From positions 55,706 to 119,705 of the forward strand of contig JACPVX010000017.1 of the NCBI GenBank assembly GCA_016191555.1: DNA of 64,000 bases, given 5' to 3'. The notes below the pieces were generated by a model. It made no database searches. It saw nothing but the letters and a program-made list of their open reading frames with translations, and was not told the origin of the DNA. Positions within the stretch are counted from its first letter, which is position 1. Each line of letters begins with the position of its first letter. The DNA comes from Bacteroidota bacterium (lineage in GTDB: Bacteria > Bacteroidota > Bacteroidia > Cytophagales > Cyclobacteriaceae). Shown here one piece after another: positions 52,268-61,278 of this stretch. The translations under genes were made by a program, and so were the position numbers.

Positions 52268-53151
52268 TAGGCAGTTAATAAGTCAGTGGAATAGAGGTCA
52301 AAGAAATGATGCTCTTGCAATTCGTCAAAAAGATAACCAAAGGTGAGATGGTGCGGGCGTTCGCCAAAGCTCACGTTGCGAATGTATTTGACAAACTCTA
52401 AATAATGCGGTGAGTTTTTACCGATATATCCCCACAGCACTACTTCGCTGGTATGCTGATCCATGTTCAGGTTCTTCATCACCAGCATAATGTATTTTAC
52501 ATAGTCGGAGAATTGCTTGATCGCGAATTGATTATAAAATAGCAATTGCCCTCCCTGAAAAGCCAGGATGTGCAGCTTGAAGCGATCCACATAAATATAA
52601 AGCGGATGTCCTTTCTTGTGGACATTGGCGGCTACGCCCTGAATGAGTGCGGATGACTGATGGTGAAAGGTAAGTTTGGTATTCTGATACATGGCCTGCA
52701 ACCAGTTCACCAATTCTTTTTGGGCGGCAAAAACAGTCGTGATGTTTAATGACAGATTTTCGCAGTGCAACACGAGTTCAGTAGCGCTATCAATGGTAGC
52801 GTTGAATTTTAAATATTCGGTAGTTGAATTGGCCAGGAAAAGGGTGGTGGGAAGTTGAATGAACTTGTTATTCTTGATGGAGAACTTCACCTCTTTCCAA
52901 AAACCTGCTTGTAGTACGGAGTGGGCTTCAAAAAGTCCTTTTATAACGACCAGTTGCTCGTCATACGAATTCAAGTCATTCAGAATATAGTCTTCAAAAA
53001 AAAGTAGCCGTTGATCGCTCTCGGCAACAACGGCTACTTGAAAATCTCTAACTCCTATTTGAACCAACAACCTGTATTGATGAAGCTTTTCTTCATCAAA
53101 ACGATCATCCTTGATCTTTTTTAAAAGCTTATAATTAGCATTTAATGACAC
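52267..53151 (-). CDS. DUF3822 family protein
   Basis: A 294-residue protein with two similar halves of an actin/HSP70-like strand pattern (e.g. YLLVQIGVRDFQVAVVAESDQRLLFFEDYIL and HPLYIYVDRFKLHILAFQGGQLLFYNQFAI). DUF3822 is commonly next to coaD in Bacteroidota. Cellular role unknown. No signal peptide. Confidence 0.88.
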   Translation of the reverse strand: MSLNANYKLLKKIKDDRFDEEKLHQYRLLVQIGVRDFQVAVVAESDQRLLFFEDYILNDLNSYDEQLVVIKGLFEAHSVLQAGFWKEVKFSIKNNKFIQLPTTLFLANSTTEYLKFNATIDSATELVLHCENLSLNITTVFAAQKELVNWLQAMYQNTKLTFHHQSSALIQGVAANVHKKGHPLYIYVDRFKLHILAFQGGQLLFYNQFAIKQFSDYVKYIMLVMKNLNMDQHTSEVVLWGYIGKNSPHYLEFVKYIRNVSFGERPHHLTFGYLFDELQEHHFFDLYSTDLLTA

Positions 53152-53162
53152 TCAGGAATATT

Positions 53163-53978
53163 TTATTGGGATTCCCAATTACCTGATGTAGTTACATCTG
53201 TTTTAGAACCAAAGTGCAGAGGCTTTCTGTTTTTGGCATCGTTGCTATCTTTTCTGGCAGGGTTAATTGGTTTCGGATCTTTTACTTCGATCACTTGTAC
53301 CAACACACCATTTTTATCAACTTTTCCTACGCTGATATCAAATTTATAACCATCACCACCCGGTACTTCTGCCAACTTCTTAAGGTCGGTGTTAGGATCG
53401 AATGTATAATCCCAGAAGCTCACCATAATATCTCCTTTCTTAACTTCATCGCCAGCAGCAAAAGCACCCAATTTGGTAATCACCCCTTGATCTTGGAATG
53501 GAGGATCTTGCACTTTGCCGTCAATCTTAATCAAATATGCCTTTTGGTTTTTAATGATGCGATCGCCTTCTTTCACTTTAAAGCTCATGAAAATACCGTT
53601 GTCGGCAGCATTTAAAGTAAAGTTCTTTTTAAAGATTTTGTCTTTGGCAGGGGTAAAACCAAGAGTGTCAAAAAACACTTTAATTTCTTCTTGACCGTAT
53701 CCTACTTGCTTAATTTCTTCTCTGCGCTGAATGTTAGGTACTTTACCGTTTTCAATAAAGTTGATCAGTGAATCCCAGTTTGAGGTATAACGTCTGTTAG
53801 CTTCCTGAAAAACAATTTCAGCTTCTCGTATTAATTTGAGGCGCGCAATCACGGCATCCTCGGTGGTTTTTATCAATTCACGCTCTTCGATCGTGCCTTG
53901 AACACCTCTGTAAAGGCGATAGGCGAAGTAAGCACTAACGGCTAGTAAGACAATAGTTAGGATTCTGTTCAAGTTCAT
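53163..53978 (-). CDS. Conserved membrane-anchored protein, 271 aa
   Basis: An N-terminal membrane anchor (ILTIVLLAVSAYFAYRLY) is followed by a helical stretch (EAVIARLKLIREAEIVFQEANRRYTSNWDSLINFI) and strand-rich modules with ISMSFKVKEGDRII..KAYLIK and AAGDEVKKGDIMV, a pattern resembling biotinyl/lipoyl half-motifs. The helix resembles the periplasmic hairpin of type II pilins, but no pilin cleavage site is seen. Placed before DUF3822. Function unknown. Confidence 0.75.
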   Translation of the reverse strand: MNLNRILTIVLLAVSAYFAYRLYRGVQGTIEERELIKTTEDAVIARLKLIREAEIVFQEANRRYTSNWDSLINFIENGKVPNIQRREEIKQVGYGQEEIKVFFDTLGFTPAKDKIFKKNFTLNAADNGIFMSFKVKEGDRIIKNQKAYLIKIDGKVQDPPFQDQGVITKLGAFAAGDEVKKGDIMVSFWDYTFDPNTDLKKLAEVPGGDGYKFDISVGKVDKNGVLVQVIEVKDPKPINPARKDSNDAKNRKPLHFGSKTDVTTSGNWESQ

Positions 53979-54034
53979 GCGGTTACAGGTTTAGCTTGCA
54001 ATTATAGATATTTTATATGGTTAAAAGCAATCAA

Positions 54035-54508
54035 TTATAATTTAAAATAGCCGCTCAACAGGCTTATTTCACACTTTTCTTTGGGAATCTGAAAAATCCC
54101 ATGAATCTCTTCCTTCTTCAACTCATCCAGACGCGACCAAGTCAGAAAAGCCACTTCTGTAATGATCTGATCCGAGCCTGATTCCGGATCGGTGCCTTTC
54201 TGCAATTCCCCGCCCACTACTTTCACACTAAAAAAGAGTTCAATGGCATGGAGCGGCCCATGTATGAATTCGCAGGCGAACAAAAAGTCACAAACCTCCA
54301 CTTCCAGGCCTGTCTCTTCTTTAAACTCCCGCACGAGGCAGTCATAGGCGCTTTCGCCAAATTCAATGCCTCCACCGGGAGGTGCCCAAAAGTGATGGTC
54401 CGAAATTCCCGTATGATTTACCAGCAGAATGGCGTCATCGTTTACACAAATGCCACAGACTCTTACCCGCAATCGATGACCGTAAATATTTTGAACCGAT
54501 TCTTTCAT
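54035..54508 (-). CDS. Nudix hydrolase
   Basis: A 157-residue Nudix protein with a perfect box GGGIEFGESAYDCLVREFKEETGLEV. The preceding HRLRVRVCGICVNDDAILLVNH fits MutT/ADP-ribose pyrophosphatase-like enzymes. Substrate not determinable. Diverges from the DUF1573 gene. Confidence 0.93.
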   Translation of the reverse strand: MKESVQNIYGHRLRVRVCGICVNDDAILLVNHTGISDHHFWAPPGGGIEFGESAYDCLVREFKEETGLEVEVCDFLFACEFIHGPLHAIELFFSVKVVGGELQKGTDPESGSDQIITEVAFLTWSRLDELKKEEIHGIFQIPKEKCEISLLSGYFKL

Positions 54509-54553
54509 AACTGCGTATTAAACTCGATTATCTGATTTAGATTTGAGTATCAA

Positions 54554-54967
54554 ATGAAAGCAAGTTTACTCTTTATTTGTTTTATTTTCTCGTTCGCTCT
54601 TGGGGTTGGTTCCTTACACGCACAATCGGATGATCCCTCCAAGGGTGCCATCATCACCTGGGATGTTACCTCTTTCGAATTCGGTGATATCTACAAAGGT
54701 GACAAAGTACAGCACACGTATAAATTTACCAACACGGGCACATTGCCACTCATTATCACCAATGTGGAAGTTACGTGTGGTTGTACCATTCCGAAAGGCT
54801 GGCCCAGAGACCCGATCATGCCCGGTAACCGAGGCGAGTTGCAAGTTCAGTTTGATAGTTCCGGCAAGTTTGGAAGACAAAATAAGGTGGTGACGGTAGT
54901 TTCCAATTCCCGGTATGGAAATAGCCAGATCACTTTCTCAGCCAATGTGTTAGAGAAAAAAAATTAG
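54554..54967 (+). CDS. DUF1573 secreted protein
   Basis: A 137-residue protein with signal peptide (FIFSFALGVGSLHAQ) and the DUF1573 Ig-like domain: FEFGDIYKGDKVQHTYKFTNTGTLPLIITNVEVTCGCTIPKGWP. The CGC pair is characteristic. It is periplasmic or surface. A TAGATTTG -7 box ends 8 nt before the ATG. Its stop shares bases with the convergent DUF423 stop. Confidence 0.9.
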   Translation: MKASLLFICFIFSFALGVGSLHAQSDDPSKGAIITWDVTSFEFGDIYKGDKVQHTYKFTNTGTLPLIITNVEVTCGCTIPKGWPRDPIMPGNRGELQVQFDSSGKFGRQNKVVTVVSNSRYGNSQITFSANVLEKKN

Positions 54968-55353
54968 TCCTTCCAATCGGCTTTCGCTACAGCCATCACA
55001 AACATAGCCCATCCGGTTAAAAAGCAGACACCGCCCAATGGTGTAATCAAGGCGACTTTAGTGGTATTAAAAACAGCCATCACATATAAGCTTCCGCTGA
55101 ATAATAAGATGCCCAGCAAAAACATCCAGGCGCTCCTGCGCCACCAGTTAGATTGAGCTTTGGGATAAAGAACACCAACTATTAGCACAGCGAATGCATG
55201 ATAAAAATGATAACGTGTGGCTAACTCAAAGGTATCGATCCGACCGTTTTGAGTCAGCAACGCTTTCAGCGCGTGCGCACCAAAAGCGCCCAAGGCTACT
55301 GCCAGGCCGGCCAGCACTCCGCCAATAATCAAAATTCGTTTTTGTGTTAACAT
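54964..55353 (-). CDS. DUF423 family membrane protein
   Basis: From Met 55353 (MLTQKRILIIGGVLAGLAVALGAFGAHALKALL) a 129-residue protein with four helices. The GAFGAHAL start and LITPLGGVCFLTGW end are the DUF423 signature (YgdD). Role unknown. The track's longer form runs back into yggS. The stop codon TAA overlaps the DUF1573 stop TAG. Confidence 0.92.
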   Translation of the reverse strand: MLTQKRILIIGGVLAGLAVALGAFGAHALKALLTQNGRIDTFELATRYHFYHAFAVLIVGVLYPKAQSNWWRRSAWMFLLGILLFSGSLYVMAVFNTTKVALITPLGGVCFLTGWAMFVMAVAKADWKD

Positions 55354-55360
55354 AAGCTTC

Positions 55361-56035
55361 CTATTGAGGAGAATAATTTCGTTCGCCAAAGATGGTGGAG
55401 CCAACACGCACCAACGTACTACCCTCCGCCATTGCCAGTTGATAATCAGCACTCATCCCCATCGATAATTCTTTCATTATTATAGAGGGTGGCAATGCCT
55501 GCTGGCTAAGTTGGTCGAAGAGGTTTTTCAGACTTTTAAATTCGGCTCGGATTTGATCTTGATTGTCGGTGAGTGTGGCCATGCCCATCAAACCCTGAAT
55601 GGAAACATGGGTAAAGTGATTGGGAAAATGGTTGACTAGATCCAACACTTCCTCTTCGTTCAGTCCGAACTTGGTTTCTTCTTTGGCAATATAGACTTGT
55701 AACAGACAGGGAATCACCCGATTGATCTTCTTGCCTTGCTTGTTGATTTCTTCCAGAAGCTTTACACTATCTACCGAATGAATGAGTGCCACAAACGGGG
55801 CGATGTATTTTACCTTATTGCTTTGCAAGTGCCCGATCATGTGCCACTCTATATCTTTGGGCAGCGACTGATACTTTGCCTCCAACTCCTGCACTTTGTT
55901 TTCACCAAATAACCGTTGCCCGGCCTCATAGGCTTCCAGCAATTGCTCGTTGGGCTTGGTCTTGCTCACCGCAATGAGTCGGCAACCTTTTTGAAGGCTG
56001 TCGTTTACTAACTTTATATTACTTTTAATGCTCAT
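55361..56035 (-). CDS. PLP homeostasis protein, YggS family
   Basis: A 224-residue YggS/PROSC protein. PLP Lys25 in LIAVSKTKPNE, phosphate-binding MGMSADYQLAMAEGST and the GERNY end are intact. It binds PLP and keeps PLP levels in balance; it has no racemase activity in studied members. DUF423 begins 7 nt after its stop. Confidence 0.93.
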   Translation of the reverse strand: MSIKSNIKLVNDSLQKGCRLIAVSKTKPNEQLLEAYEAGQRLFGENKVQELEAKYQSLPKDIEWHMIGHLQSNKVKYIAPFVALIHSVDSVKLLEEINKQGKKINRVIPCLLQVYIAKEETKFGLNEEEVLDLVNHFPNHFTHVSIQGLMGMATLTDNQDQIRAEFKSLKNLFDQLSQQALPPSIIMKELSMGMSADYQLAMAEGSTLVRVGSTIFGERNYSPQ

Positions 56036-56086
56036 TGTTTAACTTGGTTCGCGAATTAGCGCACCCCATCAATTTAGTGTAAAGTT

Positions 56087-57619
56087 ATGGCCATACTTGG
56101 AACGTTGCTCAAAAAAGGAATAAAACTTCGCGAAACACTACAGCAGGAGTATTCATCGCCTTTGGAATTACAAAAGAATGAATTGAAAGAATTGATGATC
56201 GCGGCCAGCGGCACGGAGTTTGGCAAGTACTACGATTTCCCGAAGATCCTTTCAAAGTTTAAAAAAAGTGGACATTCATTTTACACATCCTACAAATCAT
56301 CGGTGCCCATTCATGATTACAATAAAATTTATAAAGACTGGTGGCAGCTTTCGCTGAAAGGCGCCAAAAATATTGCGTGGCCCGGTCGTATCAAGTATTT
56401 CGCGCTAAGCTCGGGAACTTCCGAGTCGGCTTCGAAGCATATTCCTGTTACCAAAGAAATGACGAAGGCGATTCAGAAGACCAGCATTCGTCAGATTATT
56501 TCCCTTTCGAAATATGATTTGCCTCCACGTCTTTTTGAGGCGGGTATTTTAATGATAGGTGGAAGCACGCATCTCAACAAACGTGGCAATTATTTTGAAG
56601 GCGATTTGAGCGGCATTCAGGCGGCCCGTTTACCCTTTTGGTTTCAGCATTTTTACAAGCCTGGAAAGAAGATTGCGAAAAGCAGAAATTGGGATGGTAA
56701 GCTGGATGAGATTGTAGCCAAAGCCAAAGACTGGGACATTGGAATTATTGTGGGTGTGCCTGCTTGGATTCAAATTTTATTGGAGCGAATTCTAAAGCAT
56801 TACCAAGTGCAAAACATCCACGACATCTGGCCTAATCTGTTGGTTTATGTTCATGGAGGCGTGTCGATTGATCCGTATCGCAAAGGCTTAGAGAAACTAA
56901 TGGGTCGCCCGATTTATTTCATTGAAACTTATTTGGCTTCCGAGGGATTCATCGCCTACCAAGCAGTGCCCAAGCACAAGTCGATGCGGCTGGTGATGAA
57001 CAATGGTATTTTCTATGAGTTTGTCCCTTTTGAAGACAAGAACTTTTTCCCTTCCGGGGATATCAAGCCCGATGCGGAAGCCGTTTTGATTGATGATGTG
57101 GAGGAAGGCAGGGAGTATGCATTGCTCCTTTCTACCTGTGCCGGAGCGTGGCGCTATTTGATTGGTGATGTGATCAAATTTACCTCGATCGAAGAATCTG
57201 AAATTGTCATCACGGGACGCACGAAGCATTTTCTGAGTTTGTGTGGCGAACATCTTTCGGTAGATAACATGAACAAAGCGCTGGAACTTGTTTCCAATGA
57301 ACTGAACATTGAAATCAAAGAGTTTACCGTAGCTGGTATTCCGCACGGTACGTTATTTGCGCACCAGTGGTATGTGGGCACCGATGATAAAGTAGATGCG
57401 AATGTATTAAAAGAGCGAATTGATTTTCATCTCAAAGAACTGAATGACGATTATGCAGTGGAGCGTAGCGCTGCGCTGAAGGAAGTATTTGTACAACCAT
57501 TGCCGTTGCACAAGTTTTACGACTGGATGGAATCGAAGGGAAAAGTAGGAGGGCAGAATAAATTTCCACGGGTGATGAAAAATGCACAGTTGGAAGAGTG
57601 GAAAAACTTTATTGCCTAA
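56087..57619 (+). CDS. GH3 auxin-responsive-family protein
   Basis: A 510-residue acyl-adenylate-forming GH3 protein. ATP-binding FALSSGTSESASKHIPV (residues ~104-120), the VHGGVSIDPYRKGLEKLMGRP region and LLSTCAGAWRYLIGDVIKFT followed by ITGRTKHFLSLCGEHLSVDNM are in order. Plant GH3 enzymes conjugate amino acids to hormones; the bacterial substrate is unknown. Confidence 0.92.
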   Translation: MAILGTLLKKGIKLRETLQQEYSSPLELQKNELKELMIAASGTEFGKYYDFPKILSKFKKSGHSFYTSYKSSVPIHDYNKIYKDWWQLSLKGAKNIAWPGRIKYFALSSGTSESASKHIPVTKEMTKAIQKTSIRQIISLSKYDLPPRLFEAGILMIGGSTHLNKRGNYFEGDLSGIQAARLPFWFQHFYKPGKKIAKSRNWDGKLDEIVAKAKDWDIGIIVGVPAWIQILLERILKHYQVQNIHDIWPNLLVYVHGGVSIDPYRKGLEKLMGRPIYFIETYLASEGFIAYQAVPKHKSMRLVMNNGIFYEFVPFEDKNFFPSGDIKPDAEAVLIDDVEEGREYALLLSTCAGAWRYLIGDVIKFTSIEESEIVITGRTKHFLSLCGEHLSVDNMNKALELVSNELNIEIKEFTVAGIPHGTLFAHQWYVGTDDKVDANVLKERIDFHLKELNDDYAVERSAALKEVFVQPLPLHKFYDWMESKGKVGGQNKFPRVMKNAQLEEWKNFIA

Positions 57620-57624
57620 TCGGA

Positions 57625-58059
57625 ATGGAGATTGTCTTTAATGGAATAAAATTTGGCGTTGTACTCGCCTTTTTGATTGGTCCTGTTTTTTTTACCATCA
57701 TTCAAACGAGCATTGAGCGAGGTTTTTGGAAAGGCGCTCTGGTTGCACTCGGAGTGTCTGTCAGCGACGTGATCAATGGGATTTCGCCCATGGTGCTGAT
57801 TTTTTGGGTGGCCACCTTAAGCATGGCAACTGTAGAGATGGGCTACTCTGGTGGATTTGAATTGGTGATCTTCTTTATCGCTTTGCTTTTTACGGTGCTC
57901 GCTACGGATCTGATCAAAGCGTATCTGGCCGACAAATTACGGTCGTTAATTACACATCGGTTTTTGATTATTATGAATGTGTTGGTGGGGGTTTTCCTGA
58001 TCATCTTCGGCATTCAATTATTGCTGAAAGCCAAAACGGCCTTTAATATGCTGCATTAG
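57625..58059 (+). CDS. LysE-family transporter, apparently internally deleted
   Basis: A 144-residue membrane protein from ATG 57625. The N-terminus (NGIKFGVVLAFLIGPVFFTIIQTSIERGFWKGALVALGVSVSDV) is that of a Bacteroidota LysE protein; directly after it comes INGISPMVLIFWVATLSMA, which in full-length (~205-220 aa) members lies about 60-70 residues further on, after TM3 and a linker. Three or four helices remain. The frame stays open, so it may be a real truncated form or an assembly collapse. Transport ability is doubtful. Confidence 0.72.
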   Translation: MEIVFNGIKFGVVLAFLIGPVFFTIIQTSIERGFWKGALVALGVSVSDVINGISPMVLIFWVATLSMATVEMGYSGGFELVIFFIALLFTVLATDLIKAYLADKLRSLITHRFLIIMNVLVGVFLIIFGIQLLLKAKTAFNMLH

Positions 58060-58192
58060 TTTGTTAATAGCCTGTTAAGGAAATACCGGCTATCCGCAAT
58101 CGCACACTAAAAACGCAGGAATTCTCTTGCGTGAGCTCAAATCGCTTCGCTTGCTGCAACTTTCTAACCGGGAATAGAGTTATATTTGCATC

Positions 58193-58594
58193 GTGAGGAA
58201 AATAGGCTCCATATTCATTTTGTCGGTTTATCTGCTGCTTTCAGTAGGCATAGCTAAATCCACACATTTCTGCATGGGCCGCGAGCACCATTCTTCCCTC
58301 TTTTCATTTGAATCAAAAAAATGTGCCTGCTCTATTTATCAAAGCGCCAAGATTAAAACTTGCTGCGAAGATGAAACGGAGCTGGTGAAGATTGAGAATG
58401 ATCAGGTTCATTCTTCGGCCGGTGACATGCCTAAAGCAGATTTTATTTATTTGCCGGTAGTTTCAATGGAATTGAAGAAACTGGATGCTTCAGAAATTTC
58501 TACTATTCAGGTTGTTTCTTACGATCTGCCTCCTCCCAAAGTGCCTATTTACCAACTCGGTTGCAGTTGGAAAGTGGATGATTTGATGGCGTAA
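58193..58594 (+). CDS. HYC_CC_PP family protein
   Basis: A 133-residue secreted protein. The name-giving motifs are visible: THFC (His25, Cys27), KTCCEDE (Cys57-58) and DLPPPK. A signal helix (IFILSVYLLLSVGIA) precedes them. This family accompanies HMA and TonB genes for copper or other metals, as here. Start GTG 58193 sits 4 nt after a TATATTTG box. Confidence 0.85.
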   Translation: MRKIGSIFILSVYLLLSVGIAKSTHFCMGREHHSSLFSFESKKCACSIYQSAKIKTCCEDETELVKIENDQVHSSAGDMPKADFIYLPVVSMELKKLDASEISTIQVVSYDLPPPKVPIYQLGCSWKVDDLMA

Positions 58595-58660
58595 TTTTCT
58601 CCTGGGTTTTTTCAATAAAACCTATCGAAACTTATTGTCTCACATCAAATTTAGAAACAC

Positions 58661-59011
58661 ATGAAATTCAAAATGATTTTAATCGGCTGCATCGCCTTAT
58701 TTTCTATCAGCGCGTTGGCGCAATCAAAAGTAGTTACTGCTACCATCAAGGTGTATGGCAATTGCATCATGTGCAAAAAGCGCATCGAAACCGCCTTGGA
58801 TTACAAAGGAATTAAAAAAGCAGAATGGAGTACTAAAACCAAAGAGTTGGTGGTAGTTTACAATTCGGATAAGATCACCGAAAAGAAAATTCATGAATTG
58901 GTGGCTTCGGCCGGCCATGATACCGATCAGGTGAAAGCCAAGGAAGAAACCTATGCATCACTTCCATTTTGTTGCCTATACCGCGATCACGATCACGCAG
59001 GTAATCATTGA
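58661..59011 (+). CDS. Secreted HMA (heavy-metal-associated) domain protein
   Basis: A 116-residue protein: signal peptide (LIGCIALFSISALAQ), an HMA fold with metal-binding GNCIMCKKRIE (Cys35, Cys38), then a Cys/His-rich tail CCLYRDHDHAGNH that could also bind metal. It is probably a periplasmic copper chaperone. The receptor gene starts 8 nt downstream. Confidence 0.92.
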   Translation: MKFKMILIGCIALFSISALAQSKVVTATIKVYGNCIMCKKRIETALDYKGIKKAEWSTKTKELVVVYNSDKITEKKIHELVASAGHDTDQVKAKEETYASLPFCCLYRDHDHAGNH

Positions 59012-59019
59012 TCAGTGTT

Positions 59020-61278
59020 ATGAAATCAAAAATAATCGGAGCCATCTTAATGGCGTTCACCATTTCGTTTTCATCCTATTCCCAACGGTTGATGGGGGTG
59101 GTGGTGGAAAAAGACAATCAGGGAAAAGATCAGCCGGTGGCCGGTGCCAATGTGTATTGGCTTGGTACTACGAAAGGAGTTTCGACCAAAGAGAATGGCG
59201 TCTTCCTGATTGACCGTACATCCGAATCCAAAAAGTTGGTCATTAGCTTCGTGGGGTATCGTTCGGATACCATTGAAGTAAGCGACCAGCAGAATAATGT
59301 TAAGGTAGAATTGCAAACCGATCAGTACTTGCAAGAAGTGGTGGTAGAAGGTTGGAAACCCTCAAGCAACGTCAATCTTGCTTCGGGTATCAACGTGATT
59401 GAAATGAATGAGAAGGAGCTATTCAAAGCGGCTTGTTGCAATCTCTCGGAGAGCTTCGAAACCAATCCATCAGTCGATGTTGCTTTTACCGATGCCATTA
59501 CTGGCACGCGTCAAATTCAAATGCTGGGATTATCCGGACCTAATACCATGATCTCATTAGAGAACATGCCGGGCGTGCGAGGTTTGGCATCGAGTCAGGG
59601 TATACAGTTCATACCGGGCACGTGGATCAACTCCATTCAGGTAACGAAAGGAGTGGGCTCTGTGGTGAATGGATATGAAAGCATTGCCGGGCAAATCAAT
59701 GTAGAGTTGAAGAAGCCGCAGGAGAGTGACAAACTCTATGTGAATGGGTATATCAACCAATCCGCTCGCATGGAGACGAATGTGATCGTTACATCGCAAG
59801 TCACTAAAAAATGGGCAACCACATTTCTAGTTCATGGAAGTGCCCGGCCGCTGGAGATGGATCAGAATAATGATTCGTTTCTCGATTTCCCGAAAGGCAA
59901 TCAGGTGAATCTAATCAATCGCTGGGTGTATAATTCCGGCAACGGTTGGTTGGGACAATTTAGTTTGAAGTACCTCACTGATTTGAAGCAAGGAGGGCAA
60001 ACTAATTTTGATCCGAAGAAAGATAAGTTCACAACCAATCGCTACGGATTTGAAATCAATACCGATCGCTACGAATTCACCGGAAAACTCGGCTATCAAT
60101 TTCCTGGTAAGCCCTACAAAAGTTTCGGATTACAGGTAAATGCACTTACGCATCAGCACCGCAGCTATTTTGGATTAACACAACACAATGCCGATGAAAA
60201 CTATGGCTATGCAAATTTCATTTATCAATCCATCATTGGCGATACATTTCACAAATTTAAAATGGGCGTGAGTTTGTTGTATGATGAATACAAAGAAACA
60301 CTCGGTCGGGTTGATTTTATAGGCACGCCTTTTCAATTCAATCGAACAGAGGTGGTGCCGAGCGTATTTTATGAATACTCCTATGATGATTTGAAAAAGT
60401 TTTCGCTCATTGCCGGCATTCGGGTAGACCAACACAATTTGTTTGGCAGCATCGTTACACCACGCCTTCATTTAAAATATAATTTGACGGAGACTACCAC
60501 GCTGCGAGCTTCTGCAGGATCGGGTACACGCGTAGCGAATATCATTACTGAAAATTCAGGCTTCCTGGCTTCCAGTCGCAGTTTGGTTTTGTTGAATAGT
60601 CAGACAGATAAGGCGTATGGCTTTAAGCCGGATCAGGCATGGGTGTATGGATTTAATTTCAATCAGGAATTTACACTGGACTATCGCCCCGGAAATTTTA
60701 GCCTTGATTATTTCTTTACTGATTTTCAAAATCAGGCCGTGGTCGACTGGGATATTGATCCCGGCAAAATCAAGTTTTACTCACTTAGCGGTAAATCGTT
60801 TTCGCACAGTTTACAAGCACAAGTGGATTACCAAGTGGCGCGAAGATTTGATGTGCGTCTGGCGTATCGCTGGCTGAATGTGGAGACCGATTATTTGAAT
60901 GGAAGAATGCAACGCCCTTTGGTGCCGCGCGATCGTGCATTTATCAATCTGGCTTATAAAACAAAAAATGGTTGGGCGTTTGATTATACCGTAACGCGTA
61001 TTGGCGAACAGCGAATACCAAATACTACTTCTAATCCACCCGGCTATCAGCTTCCTGCTTATTCTTCACCTTACGTGATGATGAACACCCAAGCGACCAA
61101 AGACTTTGGTGATCGGTGGAGCGTTTATCTGGGTATTGAGAATTTGACTGACTTCAGTTTGGCCAATCCCATTGTTTCGGCCAGCGAACCATTTAACCAA
61201 TACTTTGATAGCTCGATGGTGTGGGGGCCTGTGTTTGGACGAATGTGGTATGCCGGTTTTCGCTACCGCGTGAAATAG
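59020..61278 (+). CDS. TonB-dependent receptor (probable metal import)
   Basis: From ATG 59020, 752 residues: signal peptide, a CarboxypepD_reg-like domain (GKDQPVAGANVYWLGTTKGVSTKENG), plug domain (KAACCNLSESFETNPSVDVAF...GSVVNGYESIAGQINVELKKP) and a 22-strand barrel ending in FGRMWYAGFRYRVK. The Cys-Cys in the plug (KAACCNL) is unusual and suits a metal-linked receptor. Companion HYC_CC_PP and HMA genes point to copper. Confidence 0.93.
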   Translation: MKSKIIGAILMAFTISFSSYSQRLMGVVVEKDNQGKDQPVAGANVYWLGTTKGVSTKENGVFLIDRTSESKKLVISFVGYRSDTIEVSDQQNNVKVELQTDQYLQEVVVEGWKPSSNVNLASGINVIEMNEKELFKAACCNLSESFETNPSVDVAFTDAITGTRQIQMLGLSGPNTMISLENMPGVRGLASSQGIQFIPGTWINSIQVTKGVGSVVNGYESIAGQINVELKKPQESDKLYVNGYINQSARMETNVIVTSQVTKKWATTFLVHGSARPLEMDQNNDSFLDFPKGNQVNLINRWVYNSGNGWLGQFSLKYLTDLKQGGQTNFDPKKDKFTTNRYGFEINTDRYEFTGKLGYQFPGKPYKSFGLQVNALTHQHRSYFGLTQHNADENYGYANFIYQSIIGDTFHKFKMGVSLLYDEYKETLGRVDFIGTPFQFNRTEVVPSVFYEYSYDDLKKFSLIAGIRVDQHNLFGSIVTPRLHLKYNLTETTTLRASAGSGTRVANIITENSGFLASSRSLVLLNSQTDKAYGFKPDQAWVYGFNFNQEFTLDYRPGNFSLDYFFTDFQNQAVVDWDIDPGKIKFYSLSGKSFSHSLQAQVDYQVARRFDVRLAYRWLNVETDYLNGRMQRPLVPRDRAFINLAYKTKNGWAFDYTVTRIGEQRIPNTTSNPPGYQLPAYSSPYVMMNTQATKDFGDRWSVYLGIENLTDFSLANPIVSASEPFNQYFDSSMVWGPVFGRMWYAGFRYRVK

